From contig NZ_CP049910.1 in assembly GCF_011305995.1 (NCBI RefSeq), forward strand, positions 4,092,001-4,156,000: 64,000 nt of DNA. The letters are read 5' to 3'. This document shows, one piece after another, positions 54,809 through 63,611 of this stretch. The notes below the pieces were generated by a model. It was given only the letters and a program-made list of their open reading frames with translations. It was not told the origin of the DNA and searched no databases. Source of the stretch: Diaphorobacter sp. HDW4A. GTDB taxonomy: Bacteria; Pseudomonadota; Gammaproteobacteria; Burkholderiales; Burkholderiaceae_C. The position numbers and the translations under genes are program-made. How positions within the stretch are numbered: position 1 is the first letter of the stretch; each line of letters starts with the position of its first letter.

Positions 54809-55063
54809 ATGCACCCAGAAGAAATAAAAGCTGCCTTGCGCATGAAGGGCGTGACGCTTACCGCCTTGGGCGAGTCAGCGGGCGTTTCTCGATCGATGGT
54901 TACGCATGTGATTCACGGACATGCCAAGTCCGCTCACGTGATGGAGTTGATTTCCAAGACCATCGGCAAGCCAGTCGCGGCGATCTGGAAAGACAAGCCA
55001 GTCTTACGTCGTAAACGTCCAGTTGCACCCGCTGCAGTTACTCGTGTCGGAGCCTCGGCATGA
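54809..55063 (+). CDS. ner: Ner-like DNA-binding protein
   Basis: 84 residues: MHPEEIKAALRMKGVTLTALGESAGVSRSMVTHVIHG is a typical Ner/Nlp helix-turn-helix, followed by a basic KDKPVLRRKRP tail. In Mu, Ner dampens early and repressor transcription. The ATG at 54809 is preferred over an in-frame GTG at 54791. First gene of the rightward early operon; its stop overlaps the next start by four bases. Confidence 0.82.
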   Translation: MHPEEIKAALRMKGVTLTALGESAGVSRSMVTHVIHGHAKSAHVMELISKTIGKPVAAIWKDKPVLRRKRPVAPAAVTRVGASA

Positions 55064-55377
55064 ACGCCAAGAGCCGAGCCACCAACTACACCAGTGCCCC
55101 ACTGCAGCGCCTATTGCAGTTGATCGACTTGCTTGCTGGGCATGAGTTGCAGGGATTGGAACCAGGCGCCATAGCCAAGGCATTGGGTTGCGCCGCGCCT
55201 GTCACCACTCGTGATCTTGACAACTTGCGCACCGCAGGTTGGGCCGAGCTGCACCCCAATGGGAAGACATGGCGATTGACGCCGCATGTGATTGAAATTT
55301 CGCTCAAACATGCCGCCGCGCTTCGGGCGGGTCGTCAAGACCTCAACGACGTTGAGCAGCGCTACGGCCGCATTTGA
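55060..55377 (+). CDS. Winged-helix (IclR/MarR-like) phage early protein
   Basis: 105 residues. The pattern PLQRLLQLIDLLAGHELQGLEPGAIAKALGC followed by TTRDLDNLRTAGWAELHPNGKTWRLTP looks like an IclR-type winged helix alone, without a ligand domain. It is translationally coupled to ner and probably binds DNA or another early factor. Regulatory role inferred. Confidence 0.72.
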   Translation: MNAKSRATNYTSAPLQRLLQLIDLLAGHELQGLEPGAIAKALGCAAPVTTRDLDNLRTAGWAELHPNGKTWRLTPHVIEISLKHAAALRAGRQDLNDVEQRYGRI

Positions 55378-55394
55378 ATTCAAGAGGATGAACG

Positions 55395-56417
55395 ATGACG
55401 ACAAAAGGTAAGCCAGGAAGAAAGCCGACTGCCGCCGCTATTGAAGTGGCGAGTAACGCGAATCATGCAGTTCTGGCCGGGGATGCCCGCGCAGCGGATC
55501 AATTCGCCGCCCTGCAAGCGGGTTATGGAGAGGAGCGAGACCTGCTCAATCAGGTACTCGGGCAGGCGCAGATGGCAGATTCATTTGCCAAGTTTTCAAA
55601 GACCGTCTTGACTTCCAAAATGGCATTCGTCAAGGAACATAAGCTTTATCAACAACTTAAGGGACAAAAGACTCAAGACGGTCTTGAGTTTTCGGGAACG
55701 TGGTCGGAGTTTTGCAATGTACTTGGTTGGACACCTGAACATGCGAACGAGGCTATCGCGAACTTGAATCAATTTGGCTCTGAAGCTCTCGAATCCATGT
55801 CCCGCATGGGCATAGGTTACCGAGAAATGCGCCAGTACCGGAAGCTCCCCGAAGACCAGAAGCTCGCACTGATCGAGGTGGCGAAGACGGGCGACAAGGA
55901 AGGCTTTGTTGATCTTGCTGAGGAGATCATTGCCCGCCACGCCAAGGAAAAAGAGGCGCTGACTGCGCAGGTTCAAGAAGCCAAGGACTCGCTCGAAGCC
56001 AAAGACCGCGTGCTGGAATCCAAGGCCGAGATGATCACGCGCCTGGAAGAGCAGACGTCGCGCAAGTTCAAGCCACGCCCCGGATCGGAAGCTCGCTCGG
56101 CCCACGAGCAGGCGTTGCTCACCGAGGTGGATCAAGTCACCAGTTCCGTGTATCTCGGCATGCACCGCCTGTTCAAGGCTGTCGATGCAACCCTCTCGGA
56201 CAGCGGGGGGGGCATGGGTGAGGCGATTCTTACCCGCGCTCGTCAGGCCATTGAGTTCCTCGCGCAGCAAATGGTCGATATGACTGAGGAGTTCGGCATT
56301 TCAGTCGATCTGGAAAACCGCCTTTCGCCGACTGGGCTTGACGAAGAGGCCCTCAATGTTCTTGAAGCCAGAAACGCCGCCGCCGAGAGTGCCCGTTCAT
56401 CTGGACGCGTCAATTGA
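55395..56417 (+). CDS. Phage early coiled-coil protein with AT-hook-like N-terminus
   Basis: 340 residues. The N-terminus KGKPGRKPTAAA resembles an AT-hook. The centre (about 185-235) is a strongly predicted coiled coil (AKEKEALTAQVQEAKDSLEAK). No named domain is recognised, but genes of this type precede the transposase in BcepMu-like phages. A GAGGATG ribosome site supports the start. An eight-G tract at 56205-56212 lies in the coding region and could slip. A role in DNA organisation or transposition is inference only. Confidence 0.65.
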   Translation: MTTKGKPGRKPTAAAIEVASNANHAVLAGDARAADQFAALQAGYGEERDLLNQVLGQAQMADSFAKFSKTVLTSKMAFVKEHKLYQQLKGQKTQDGLEFSGTWSEFCNVLGWTPEHANEAIANLNQFGSEALESMSRMGIGYREMRQYRKLPEDQKLALIEVAKTGDKEGFVDLAEEIIARHAKEKEALTAQVQEAKDSLEAKDRVLESKAEMITRLEEQTSRKFKPRPGSEARSAHEQALLTEVDQVTSSVYLGMHRLFKAVDATLSDSGGGMGEAILTRARQAIEFLAQQMVDMTEEFGISVDLENRLSPTGLDEEALNVLEARNAAAESARSSGRVN

Positions 56418-56430
56418 AGGCGGATTCACC

Positions 56431-58239
56431 ATGGACGCAATCCGTATGGAAGTCATCACAAACGCCGCGCATGAGGTCGCTGCGGCTGATCATGGCGCTA
56501 GAGGTCTCATCGTTCAGCGCACGGCCGAACTGTTGAACCTCTCCGTTCAACGCACGTACACGCTCGTGTCGAAGGCCGCCGCACAGTTGGGCCTGAAAAC
56601 ACCCCGCAAGCGGCGAGCTGATGCGGGCGACTCCGCCATCTCAGACGCGGAGCTGGAACTCATCGCAGGAACGATCCTGCACGACCGGCGTGCGGGCAAG
56701 TGGATGATTCCCTTGTCCGAGACCATTGACGCGCTGCACAGCAACGGAAAGATTGCAACGCGTTTGTCGGCCAACCACGTCGGCAGACTGCTGCGTGATC
56801 GCGGGCTTGATCGCCGTAGTCTGTCCGCGCCCACGCCACACGTGAGCATGCGCACCGAGCATATCAATGCGGTATGGCAGATCGACGCTTCCGTGTGCGT
56901 GCTCTTCAAGACGCCCAAGGGCGAACTGCGCCTCCTTGAGGAGGATGGTGTGCACTACAAGAACAAGCCTGAAAACTTGAAGCGCGTGATGGACCAGCTC
57001 CTGGTGCGCTTTGTGGGAGCCGAGCACGCAAGCGGCGCCATCGCGGTGCGCTTCTACTCGGGTGGTGAGACCACGGAGAACGCGCTGGACTTTCTCATGT
57101 GGATGATGGGGCAACGCCAAGATGCAGCAGGCACGCCCATGCCTCTGCATGGAGTGCCCTACTTGATCTACACCGATCAGGGCAGCGCTTTCAAAAGCAC
57201 CTCGTTTCGCAATTTCTGCAGCGCCATGGAGATCCGCCAGAAGTGGCACGCGCCCAAGAAAAGCCGCTCGACGGGTTCGGCTGAAGGGTCACAGAACATT
57301 GTTGAACGTGGACTGGAATCACGCCTGAAGTTCATTGATCCCGAGACGATCACCATCGCCCGCCTGAACGCCTTGGGTGAGCTGTGGATGCACAGCAGAA
57401 ACGGCACGAAGAAGCACAGCCGCCACGGCATGACGCCTTATGCGGCATGGAGCACTATCGGCAGCGAGCACCTGCGGTTGGCGCCATCCATGGAAATCAT
57501 GCGGGAATTGCCCGTGAGCCTTGCACAAACGCGTGTGGTGAGCGGCAACATGACCGTGAGCTTCGCGCTCAAGGGTCAGGGTTCCAGCGACTATGACCTT
57601 CGGTATGTGCAAGGGGTATCTCCACGCGACAAGGTGCTTGTGTCAGTCAATCCCTTCGCCGCACCCGCCGTGCGCGTGGGGGTGACCGACCGCGAGACTG
57701 GCGAGATCGTGTGGCACCAGATCGAGCCCGTGAAAGAAGGCTGGATGGGATACCGCGCCGACGCTCCGAGGCTCGACAAAGACGAATACAAGGCCATGCC
57801 TGCCACTCCCGCCGACGAACGGCGCGCGCGCATCGCGGCTCAGGCCTACGCCACAGCCCAAGGCCCCGCCACTCCTGCCCAAGTGGAAGCCGCGCAAAAA
57901 GCCAAGACCGCTCCCTACGTGGGCCAGTTCGACCCGTTCGCCGACATCAAGGAAAAGGCGGCAAGTCTGCCCACCTACATGCAGCGACCAGGTACACCGC
58001 ATAGCGCATTCGCGCCCAGCGTGGAGCCGGTGCGCAAGTCCGTGGCTGAAGTCTGCAAACGCATGCGTCTGGAACTGGGCGACGTCTACGAGCCGAGTAC
58101 CTATGGTTGGCTCACCGAGCGCTACGGAGACGCGGGTGTTCCAGAGGATGTTGTTCCAGGACTGATTGCGGCGCGAAGGCAAGCACTGTGCAACGCGCCA
58201 GTCAAAGGCGGTTTGCGCGCGGTTGGGGGTGGTGCATGA
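56431..58239 (+). CDS. DDE transposase A of the phage
   Basis: 602 residues. The N-terminus carries an HTH-like QRTAELLNLSVQRTYTLVSKAA. The catalytic core has Asp152 in WQIDAS, Asp249 in YTDQGS and Glu292 in NIVERG (Glu285 is an alternative). A C-terminal beta-barrel-like region and a long Ala/Pro-rich tail follow. It catalyses replicative transposition of the phage. The ATG at 56431 follows a GAAGGCGG ribosome site just after the upstream gene; the longer frame starting with TTG is unlikely. It is coupled to the AAA+ partner by ATGA. Confidence 0.93.
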   Translation: MDAIRMEVITNAAHEVAAADHGARGLIVQRTAELLNLSVQRTYTLVSKAAAQLGLKTPRKRRADAGDSAISDAELELIAGTILHDRRAGKWMIPLSETIDALHSNGKIATRLSANHVGRLLRDRGLDRRSLSAPTPHVSMRTEHINAVWQIDASVCVLFKTPKGELRLLEEDGVHYKNKPENLKRVMDQLLVRFVGAEHASGAIAVRFYSGGETTENALDFLMWMMGQRQDAAGTPMPLHGVPYLIYTDQGSAFKSTSFRNFCSAMEIRQKWHAPKKSRSTGSAEGSQNIVERGLESRLKFIDPETITIARLNALGELWMHSRNGTKKHSRHGMTPYAAWSTIGSEHLRLAPSMEIMRELPVSLAQTRVVSGNMTVSFALKGQGSSDYDLRYVQGVSPRDKVLVSVNPFAAPAVRVGVTDRETGEIVWHQIEPVKEGWMGYRADAPRLDKDEYKAMPATPADERRARIAAQAYATAQGPATPAQVEAAQKAKTAPYVGQFDPFADIKEKAASLPTYMQRPGTPHSAFAPSVEPVRKSVAEVCKRMRLELGDVYEPSTYGWLTERYGDAGVPEDVVPGLIAARRQALCNAPVKGGLRAVGGGA

Positions 58240-59423
58240 GTCTTTCCACCGTCATGTCAGCGCTGGAGCTGTCCCAAAGCCGCCTTGGCAAGGACACCGG
58301 AATCAGCCGCACCGCCATCAACCGGATTGTCCTGCACGGTGTGTGGCCCGCTCGTGGCACCACTACTGCACAGCAGGCAGTACGTGCGTGTCTGAAGAAA
58401 CACGGCGCTTCGGCGTCCCAGTTGCGCGAGGCTCTCGCTGTTGAGTCCGCCAAAAAGTTGGCCCCGGGCGTTACAGCGCCCGAGGCCGCCCCTGAAGAAG
58501 CAAATGCAATCGAAACCCCAGAGGAGGAAGCTATGTTACTACCACCCCAACCTTTAACTGAAGCCACACGTCGGCACTTCGCCCTGTTCACCAACCCTTT
58601 CGTGGGTGAAGTGACCAGCAATGCGGAGATGTTCATCAATGGAAACATCCGCTTTGTGCGTGAGGTAGCTTGGCAGGCGGCGGTCGGCGCTCGCATGGTT
58701 GCCATCGTCGGCGAGAGTGGCGCGGGCAAGACCACCATGCTCGACGATCTCAAAGACAACATCCTGCGAGAGCGTAAGTCGGTCGTGTGTATCGAGCCCA
58801 GCATGGAGGGTGCCGAAGAGACTGACACCAAGGGCAAAACGGTCAAGGCCGTGGACATTCACACGGCAATCGTTCGCACCTTCAATGCCAAGGCGAGCGT
58901 GGCCAGCAACGCGGAGGCTCGTTCCCGTCAGGTGAATGCAGCGCTCACCGAGTCCTGCTCTTCAGGCCACTCCCATCTGCTCATCATCGAAGAAGCCCAT
59001 GCCCTGCCAGTGCCAACGCTCAATCACCTGAAGCGTCTGCACGAAAAGATGCGACTGGGCCGCAAGCCCATGCTCGGCATCCTGCTGGTCGGGCACCCAG
59101 AGCTGGAAAAGAAGCTCGCTCGCTGGGATGTGCGCGAGGTGATGCAGCGCATTGAAATCGCCCGCCTTCCGCCCTTGGGTGCGGACCTCTCTGCGTATCT
59201 GCAATGCAGGGCTTCGGCAGCAGGTCGCAAGCTCGACGAGTTCATCACGCCCGAGGGCGTCGATGAGCTGCGCAGCCGACTGACCGTCCAAGGCACCGGC
59301 GAGCCTGCGCAGATGAGCATGCTGTATCCGCTGAACATCAACAACTGGATGGCCACCGCGCTCAACACGGCGGCAGATCTGGGTGCACCTCGCGTTGATC
59401 GCGATGTGGTGCGGGCCATTTGA
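58236..59423 (+). CDS. AAA+ ATPase transposition protein B
   Basis: 395 residues. An N-terminal HTH (LELSQSRLGKDTGISRTAINRIV), a Glu/Ala linker and then an AAA+ domain with Walker A GESGAGKT (159-166) and Walker B LLIIEEA (248-254). MuB/TniB-type proteins bind target DNA, confer target immunity and recruit the transposase. The ATG at 58236 overlaps the transposase stop; the upstream open frame is not used. Both proteins of the transposition module look intact. Confidence 0.92.
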   Translation: MSLSTVMSALELSQSRLGKDTGISRTAINRIVLHGVWPARGTTTAQQAVRACLKKHGASASQLREALAVESAKKLAPGVTAPEAAPEEANAIETPEEEAMLLPPQPLTEATRRHFALFTNPFVGEVTSNAEMFINGNIRFVREVAWQAAVGARMVAIVGESGAGKTTMLDDLKDNILRERKSVVCIEPSMEGAEETDTKGKTVKAVDIHTAIVRTFNAKASVASNAEARSRQVNAALTESCSSGHSHLLIIEEAHALPVPTLNHLKRLHEKMRLGRKPMLGILLVGHPELEKKLARWDVREVMQRIEIARLPPLGADLSAYLQCRASAAGRKLDEFITPEGVDELRSRLTVQGTGEPAQMSMLYPLNINNWMATALNTAADLGAPRVDRDVVRAI

Positions 59424-59435
59424 GGGAGAGATGCG

Positions 59436-59882
59436 ATGAATGCACAAGCACAAACCAAGCTGCAGCGCGAGATCGCGTTCCTACGCGGACTCGTCGATCG
59501 CAATATGGTTGGAGAAATCATTCCAGGCGTGGCCTTCGGGATTGGAGTGCGCTGCGACACACCGGATTGGTACGGCAGCATGAAATCCAAGGACTACCTG
59601 TTCACGATCTATCAGTACAGCGGATTCCTGGAGCTGGAGGTGGATACCTACACGGCTTGCCTTCCGGGTGGCTTTGACGCCGGAGTGTTTGACGCCGACG
59701 CCTGGGAAATGGGCAAGATTTTTATCGACTCAGCGCTGCCGCCCGGACGCGAGGCCTTTGCGCATCTGCATCGCGCAGCGCGCATGTTGCTCACGGGTTA
59801 TGACGTGCGCCTTGCAGACGGCACTACCGAAGGCACGGTGGTACGTGGCATCAAGCAAGGAGCGGTTCATGCGCAAGTCTGA
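59436..59882 (+). CDS. Phage early hypothetical protein
   Basis: 148 residues, soluble, with no recognised domain. Notable segments are IIPGVAFGIGVRCDTPDWYG and FDADAWEMGKIFIDSALPPGREA. A GGGAGAGATG ribosome site precedes the ATG, 12 bp after the transposition B gene. Its end overlaps the start of the next small membrane protein. It probably belongs to the semi-essential early region of Mu-like phages, where functions are mostly unknown. Confidence 0.68.
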   Translation: MNAQAQTKLQREIAFLRGLVDRNMVGEIIPGVAFGIGVRCDTPDWYGSMKSKDYLFTIYQYSGFLELEVDTYTACLPGGFDAGVFDADAWEMGKIFIDSALPPGREAFAHLHRAARMLLTGYDVRLADGTTEGTVVRGIKQGAVHAQV

Positions 59883-60021
59883 CCACTTCCTCGCATCCGG
59901 CTCCATTGAGTCGCCCCCCCGCCCCAACAAGTGGTGGCCCGTTCTGCGCGAGTGGCTGATCTGTCTGGTCATCGCTGTGGTGTTCGGTGCCTTGTCCGCC
60001 TACTTCAACAGCCGGATCTGA
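59869..60021 (+). CDS. 50-residue single-span phage membrane protein
   Basis: Starts MRKSDHFLASGS and has one helix, WLICLVIAVVFGALSAYF, near the C-terminus. An excellent AAGGAG site lies 7 bp upstream of the ATG, inside the previous gene, with 14 bp overlap. Function unknown. Confidence 0.65.
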   Translation: MRKSDHFLASGSIESPPRPNKWWPVLREWLICLVIAVVFGALSAYFNSRI

Positions 60022-60036
60022 CCAGGAGCGCCAATC

Positions 60037-60243
60037 ATGAAGTTCTCTTCGACTCATCAACCGCTGGAGGGGCGCGGTCGCCCGCGTGGCAAGGTACTGC
60101 CCCAGACACGCGTGGCCAACCCTACGCCTGCAGCTCAATACAACCGCATGGCTGCGCCCGTCTGGTCGCAGGCGCTCGCAGCGCCAGCACGCGACGGCGC
60201 GCTGGATCACAAGAACTTTGCCAGTCATGGCTACCGCTGCTGA
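60037..60243 (+). CDS. Small basic phage early protein, 68 residues
   Basis: A Pro/Arg/Ala-rich polypeptide beginning MKFSSTHQPLEGRGRPRGK, ending HGYRC, likely disordered. An AGGAG ribosome site 9 bp before the ATG and the tight spacing support expression. No domain recognised. Confidence 0.58.
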   Translation: MKFSSTHQPLEGRGRPRGKVLPQTRVANPTPAAQYNRMAAPVWSQALAAPARDGALDHKNFASHGYRC

Positions 60244-60250
60244 GGTCGCT

Positions 60251-60523
60251 ATGTCAACAGCCGCAAAACCAACTCCACAAGAAATTGCGAAATTTCGCAA
60301 AGAGAGCTGCGCGCTCGCGCAGCAGATCTATGACGCATTGCGCGGCACTCACAACGCCTGCGTTGTCCTGGAGGCGCTGACGATGCTTCATCGGCACGCA
60401 GTGTCTCAGTTGCCACCGGACGCCGTCTACAACGTGGCAAACCAGCTCGCTGGGTATGCCGGTGAGCTGCTGCACCACGCACTCAACAAGACGCCCGTTG
60501 GCTCCAATCACCCCATCCACTGA
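60251..60523 (+). CDS. Small helical phage early protein, 90 residues
   Basis: Begins MSTAAKPTPQEIAKFRKES and is mostly helical (LAQQIYDALRGTHN, VVLEALTMLHRHAVSQL). The ATG at 60251 after TGAGG is preferred; an in-frame ATG at 60227 lies within the preceding gene. No family is recognised. Confidence 0.6.
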   Translation: MSTAAKPTPQEIAKFRKESCALAQQIYDALRGTHNACVVLEALTMLHRHAVSQLPPDAVYNVANQLAGYAGELLHHALNKTPVGSNHPIH

Positions 60524-60533
60524 AAGACCCATC

Positions 60534-61082
60534 ATGGCAACTCTGCAAGATGTCCTAAAGCATGCAACAGCGCTGAGTGTTTCCCGCGACAAACTGTCCG
60601 CCTTGTTCATGACGCTCCAGTTCAATCTGGACACGGCCAAGAACGCTTCCATCAACGAGATCCGTCAAGTCGCGCGCACGGTCGCCCGGCAACACAACGA
60701 GCTTGTGGCGGCCATTAGCGAGAGTCCCGAGCTGTTCGAGAAACCGCGCACTTATGTGGCCGAAGGCATCAAGTTCGGCATGCAGTCGGCCCAAGGCACC
60801 CTCGAATGGGAGGATGACGAGAAAGTATGTGCACGGATCCTTGAGCTTTCTGAATCCGGTGTCATCGCGCCTGAGCAGGTAGATCTGTTGGTCATGGTGA
60901 GCAAGAAGCCCGTGGCCGCAGCGTTGCGGCAACTGAGCCCGGATGTTCGCCGCCGCATTGGAGTGCGCTTGGAGGGCGAAGGCGACAAGCCATTGATCAA
61001 GAGCGTGGACAGCAACATCGAGAAGGCTGTCACGTCCGTGATCAACGCGGCGATCAAAGAAGCGCAAGCGGACGGAGCGTAA
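60534..61082 (+). CDS. DUF3164-like phage early protein
   Basis: 182 residues. The segment ELFEKPRTYVAEGIKFGMQ followed by TLEWEDDEKVCARI, then KKPVAAALRQLSPDVRRRIGVR and the D-K-P-L-I-K stretch resembles the C-terminal portion of DUF3164 proteins of Mu-like phages. The biochemical role is unknown. The start at 60534 (MATLQDVLK) is followed by a frame consistent with this family; upstream extension overlaps the preceding gene. Confidence 0.68.
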   Translation: MATLQDVLKHATALSVSRDKLSALFMTLQFNLDTAKNASINEIRQVARTVARQHNELVAAISESPELFEKPRTYVAEGIKFGMQSAQGTLEWEDDEKVCARILELSESGVIAPEQVDLLVMVSKKPVAAALRQLSPDVRRRIGVRLEGEGDKPLIKSVDSNIEKAVTSVINAAIKEAQADGA

Positions 61083-61084
61083 CC

Positions 61085-61297
61085 ATGGGCTCCATCCAAT
61101 CAACCATGGCGGGCTGCGGCTTCAAGTCCGCAGGCGAACGTCCCGGCTGCCGTGACTGCAAGCACGGCCAGCAGGAGTACAGCGACCGCATGCCGCCTTA
61201 TGACAAGGCTGGCTGGAAGTGCAAGCGCTATGGCTTCCGCGTGACAGCCATGGCTATCTGCGACACGTATGAATCCAAGAAGGGAGCGACGACATGA
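61085..61297 (+). CDS. Small cysteine-rich phage protein, possible zinc binder
   Basis: 70 residues with Cys in AGCGF, PGCRDCKHG, WKCKRYG and AICDTY. The CxxC plus additional Cys/His could bind zinc. It starts 3 bp after the previous stop and overlaps the next gene by four bases, which supports it as a real cistron. Confidence 0.65.
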   Translation: MGSIQSTMAGCGFKSAGERPGCRDCKHGQQEYSDRMPPYDKAGWKCKRYGFRVTAMAICDTYESKKGATT

Positions 61298-61707
61298 GTA
61301 CCGGAAGAGAATTCGACAACCTTCCGCTTGCAGCAGTTGCGCCCTCCGGTGAGGAGTGCGAGAAATGGATTGCTGCACTGGATACTTTGCTCCGCGTCGC
61401 GGGCTCTCCCGGTCAATGGGGATACAACACAAAGCTAGGAATACTGACGGAATGTCTAGGCAGCATTCATCAAGTGCTCTTTGCGCTCAAGACGAGTCTT
61501 GCTTGTGAAGCTGGCGAGATCCAGGCAAAACGTCTTCGAATCGCTGGGGCGTATTGGGAGTGGTTGCGTCGATATGGTCGCCTGACCTCGTTCTCAGCGT
61601 TTGTGAATGAATTTGGCTACCAAGCCGAGGACTGCAAGCGGGTTTATGAGTCTGTCGTTGTTCCATGCATCGAGACATTCGAGAGACTCATGAAGGAAGT
61701 GCAATGA
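61294..61707 (+). CDS. Phage early hypothetical protein, 137 residues
   Basis: Begins MSTGREFDNLPLAAVAPSG; mostly helical, with an aromatic-rich AYWEWLRRYGRLTSF centre. Composition is a little AT-richer than neighbours. It is coupled by ATGA overlaps to the genes on both sides, including rdgC. No domain recognised. Confidence 0.65.
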   Translation: MSTGREFDNLPLAAVAPSGEECEKWIAALDTLLRVAGSPGQWGYNTKLGILTECLGSIHQVLFALKTSLACEAGEIQAKRLRIAGAYWEWLRRYGRLTSFSAFVNEFGYQAEDCKRVYESVVVPCIETFERLMKEVQ

Positions 61708-62621
61708 TCAAAAACGCTATCGTGTACCGCATTGCCGAACAGTGGCGAATGGATCTCGCCCAAGTCGAGCAATCTCTTGCCAAGGGCGCATTCGTTGAGT
61801 GCGGCGCCACCCAAAAGAAGTCCGTGGGCTGGGTGCCGCCGCGTGGTGAGGAGCACGGTCTGCTGGTCGAGTCGATTGGCGGGCAGTGGATGCTGCGCTT
61901 CATGAACGAAGCCAAGGTGCTGCCCGGTTCCGTGATCGCTCGCAAGGTCGACGAAAAAGCCGCGCTCATCGAACAGGAAACCGGGCGCAAACCGGGCAAG
62001 AAGGAACGCCGCGAGCTCAAGGAAGAAGCCGAGCTCGACCTGCTGCCCATGACCTTCACAAAGCGAGCGTCTATGTGGGTATGGATCGATCCCAGCGCCC
62101 ACCTCTTAGTCGTTGATGCATCCAGTCAGGCCAAGGCCGACGAAGTGGTGACCATGCTGGTCGAGGCACTTCCCGGCATTGCGGTGGCACTGCTCGACAC
62201 AGCCGAGTCGCCTCAAGCCTGCATGGCGTTCTGGCTCAAGGAGCAGGAACCGCCAGTCGGTTTCTCCATCGACCGCGAGTGCGAACTGAAGAGCTGCGAC
62301 GAAGCCAAGGCCGTGGTGCGTTACGCACATCACCCGCTCGACATCGACGAGATCCGCGAACACATCGAACAAGGAAAGCTGCCAACCAAGCTGGCCATGA
62401 GCTGGGATGACCGCGTCTCCTTCGTACTGACCGACCAGCTGCACATTAAGAAGATCGGTCTGCTCGACGGCGTGTTCGACGGCCAGAAGCAAGACGACTC
62501 GGGATTCGATGCCGATGTGGCGATCACTACCGGCGAGCTGCAGAAGCTCATCCAGGATCTGATCGCCGCGCTTGGTGGTGACAGTCAGACTGAACTTGGG
62601 TTGCAAGGTGGTGCAGCATGA
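61704..62621 (+). CDS. rdgC: Recombination-associated protein RdgC, phage-encoded
   Basis: 305 residues of the RdgC family: MIKNAIVYRIAEQW, VGWVPPRGEEHG, TGRKPGKKERRELKEEAELDLLPMTF, and the acidic EIREHIEQGKLPTKLAMSWDDRVSFVL segment. RdgC forms a ring around duplex DNA and limits RecA loading. A phage copy could protect transposition intermediates or influence host recombination during replication. The start overlaps the previous stop, and the end overlaps the next start. Confidence 0.93.
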   Translation: MIKNAIVYRIAEQWRMDLAQVEQSLAKGAFVECGATQKKSVGWVPPRGEEHGLLVESIGGQWMLRFMNEAKVLPGSVIARKVDEKAALIEQETGRKPGKKERRELKEEAELDLLPMTFTKRASMWVWIDPSAHLLVVDASSQAKADEVVTMLVEALPGIAVALLDTAESPQACMAFWLKEQEPPVGFSIDRECELKSCDEAKAVVRYAHHPLDIDEIREHIEQGKLPTKLAMSWDDRVSFVLTDQLHIKKIGLLDGVFDGQKQDDSGFDADVAITTGELQKLIQDLIAALGGDSQTELGLQGGAA

Positions 62622-63085
62622 GCCGCTTCAATCTCAAGGTGAAGTGCACGCGCTGCCGCAACCAACACATGGAGTCCGACCGCAAACAGCGGCCCAACTC
62701 CGAGCACGAAGGGTGGACCGACAGTGTGTGCCCGCGCTGTGGCTGCAAGAGTTACTACGACATGAGTCCACAAGTGGCGTGGTGCTGGCGCTCTGGAGAA
62801 ATCGAGATTGGCGATGCGTTGCCAGTCGATAAATCTGACGGCAGCGGAGCCATCGAGATCGCCAGAGGTCCCATCTCTATGCTCAAAGGGAGGATCGCTG
62901 CTAAAGCTCGTCATGGTTACCGTGACGGCAAGCTGTTTGTTCCCGGCATCCCTGAATCATCGAACGATGCCGACGCTGTCAAGGCTCTGGATGACTGGCT
63001 CGCCTGGTGTGGAAGGTTTGGTAGCCGCGATGGCGTGATCTTCTCCAAACCCGGCGTTCCAGAAAACATTCTCGCGGGCCAGTAA
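62618..63085 (+). CDS. Phage early protein with N-terminal zinc ribbon
   Basis: 155 residues. The N-terminal KCTRCRNQHM and VCPRCGCKSYY provide two CxxC pairs of a zinc ribbon. The C-terminal half (about 65-150) has no recognised domain. Translationally coupled to rdgC (ATGA). It could bind nucleic acid. The 195 bp after it contain no convincing gene. Confidence 0.68.
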   Translation: MSRFNLKVKCTRCRNQHMESDRKQRPNSEHEGWTDSVCPRCGCKSYYDMSPQVAWCWRSGEIEIGDALPVDKSDGSGAIEIARGPISMLKGRIAAKARHGYRDGKLFVPGIPESSNDADAVKALDDWLAWCGRFGSRDGVIFSKPGVPENILAGQ

Positions 63086-63280
63086 CTGACCAGCAGGGAC
63101 AAGCGGTAAGTGTCCCGGCTTCCATCGCCATCAACCACCGCAGGTTCACGCGCCAACGTGCCGCTGGTCTTCATCAGCGCTGCGTTCCTCCTCCTGGTGA
63201 TCCAGGTGCGCGAGGTGAGTCCGGTTCCCGGTGTCCGCAACACCGGACTTCTCAAACCATCACGAAATGCCCGCCAAGCC

Positions 63281-63607
63281 ATGAAACCCCATCCCAAACC
63301 GTCCCAAAACCAAAATGCAGGGGAAGGCCGCGCCGAACCCTCAGAGGCCGTTGTAGGCGATTTCCCGTTGCCGACCTTTCCAGTCGCGTTGATCGGGTCC
63401 ATTTTTGGCATCCTTGGAGCGGTGCTTCTCGCGATGCCTGCGCTTCCTGGCTACGGCTTCGGTGCATTCGTTGTCAGCAACACCGCTTGGATCGTTGTCA
63501 GCGGGACCAAGCGTGAGTGGCCAATGCATGCACAGCACTGGATCTTCCTGCTCTGCAGCTTGATGGGTCTTTGGAACTGGTGGCTGGGTCCGCTGCTGTT
63601 GGGGTAA
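63281..63607 (+). CDS. Phage membrane protein with three helices
   Basis: 108 residues: a Pro/Gln-rich N-terminus, then ALIGSIFGILGAVLLAMPAL, FGAFVVSNTAWIVV and IFLLCSLMGLWNWWLGPLL. The open frame extends upstream to a GTG at 63110, but ATG 63281 gives a cleaner protein. It lies 4 bp before gemA. Function unknown. Confidence 0.58.
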   Translation: MKPHPKPSQNQNAGEGRAEPSEAVVGDFPLPTFPVALIGSIFGILGAVLLAMPALPGYGFGAFVVSNTAWIVVSGTKREWPMHAQHWIFLLCSLMGLWNWWLGPLLLG

Positions 63608-63611
63608 AAGC

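Noticed and set aside
63086..63280. Upstream extension of the phage three-helix protein to a GTG at 63110
   Set aside because: The extension has weak coding character, and a cleaner start exists at ATG 63281; kept only as an alternative.
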